Positions 63,380 to 64,000 of a stretch of 64,000 bases of DNA are shown one piece after another. The stretch spans positions 62,001 to 126,000 of the forward strand of contig JASANG010002774.1 in NCBI GenBank assembly GCA_030248215.1. Reading direction: 5' to 3'. The position numbers and the translations under genes were made by a program. Below the pieces are notes generated by a model. That model saw only the letters and a program-made list of their open reading frames with translations. It was not told the DNA's origin and did not search any database. The first letter of the stretch is position 1, and each line of letters starts with the position of its first letter. Source of the stretch: Enoplolaimus lenunculus (lineage: Eukaryota; Nematoda; Enoplea; Enoplida; Thoracostomopsidae).

Positions 63380-64000
63380 GTCGTTGTTGAACTTCCAGAG
63401 TCAACCGACGATCTCGGCGAAGTTCGAAGCCTTTGCCTACATTTAGATCCGCGCTCTCCAGTCGTCGAAGTTTTTCGCTTGGGCAAAAAATCGAATGACA
63501 AACCTCGTTTTCTCAAAATTCATTTCGCGTCATCTCATGCTCAACGATCGATTTTGTGCGAAGGAAAAAACCTCCAAGGCTCACGATGGTCCGACTTACA
63601 TGCTTTAATAACTAGCCAAAGTTTCTCTATACATAGACAGGATCGTGCAGACAGCCGAGGAGGTGGCGTTACAATTATTGTACAAAATGTTATAAAGCAT
63701 TCTGTATTGCCGGCTCAACGCAGTCCGGAAATTGAACTGATTGCGCTTGACATTTTAGGTTCGACGCCGCATCGATTAGTTTGTATATACTGCCCACTGG
63801 ATTGTCTGCCTCAGTCAATTTAACAATTGACACATATTCTTGTTTCTCTTTGTGATATAAACTACCCATTTACTGTTTTAGGTGATTTTGATTTCCCGTC
63901 GATTAATTGGATTAGCGGTAGTTGCTTGTCTAGTTTAGCTGGGAAATTATTTTTTGAATATACCATCAGCAACGGCCTGTTTCAGTTAGTTACAAGCAGT
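63380..64000 (+). mobile_element. LINE 5' fragment, ORF1 end joined to ORF2 endonuclease
   Basis: 63380-63570 encodes the end of a non-LTR retrotransposon ORF1 (EVFRLGKKSNDKPRFLKIHF). From about 63595 the same frame reads an apurinic-type endonuclease of ORF2: SFSIHRQDRADSRGGGVTI, then ELIALDI, VCIYCPLD. The frame stops at 63823, and GDFDFPSINW, the next conserved endonuclease block, continues in another frame to the window edge. The segment that should separate ORF1 from the endonuclease is missing, so this copy has an internal deletion and is dead. The motifs fit the CR1/Jockey-type LINEs. Confidence 0.85.

Overview
This is AT-rich animal DNA with spliced genes, long repeat-filled introns and many small transposons. 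The lineage cannot be fixed from the window. Short TTAGGC-type arrays, the usual nematode telomere unit, hint at a nematode but do not prove it. Two host protein genes can be read, and everything else I can identify is repetitive.

Layout. 1-17.3 kb: no gene recognised; short inverted-repeat transposons, several with clear 8-bp target duplications (hAT type), some nested. 17.3-19.9 kb, plus strand: an ERK-type MAP-kinase phosphatase (DUSP6/7/9, MKP-3, LIP-1 class) in two visible exons, with a glutamine-rich tract and an intact HCxxGxSRS active site. 20-27 kb: intergenic, with foldback repeats and a minisatellite. 27.4-40.1 kb, minus strand: a complete alpha-tubulin gene in nine exons. All phases close to 452 residues. 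Its introns carry four copies of one hairpin-ended repeat and several hAT-like elements. 40-50 kb: a minisatellite, a 2.4-kb inverted-repeat element and fragments related to the leader of a retroelement.

50.6-62.4 kb, minus strand: a broken Ty3/gypsy-like LTR element of about 11.7 kb. It has two LTRs of about 284 bp, a candidate primer-binding site, gag with a zinc knuckle, an envelope-like part and an integrase. Between the integrase and the polypurine tract lies a UPF1/DNA2-NAM7-type superfamily 1 helicase. This helicase inside an LTR element is the most unusual thing in the window. The element is a fossil, with two later insertions and LTRs that differ by roughly 9 percent.

62.4-64.0 kb: a minisatellite, a tRNA-derived SINE and a 5' piece of a LINE that runs off the window.

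The two host genes show no functional link: one should restrain ERK signalling, the other supplies a microtubule subunit. What unites the window is layered transposon insertion, much of it inside tubulin introns.
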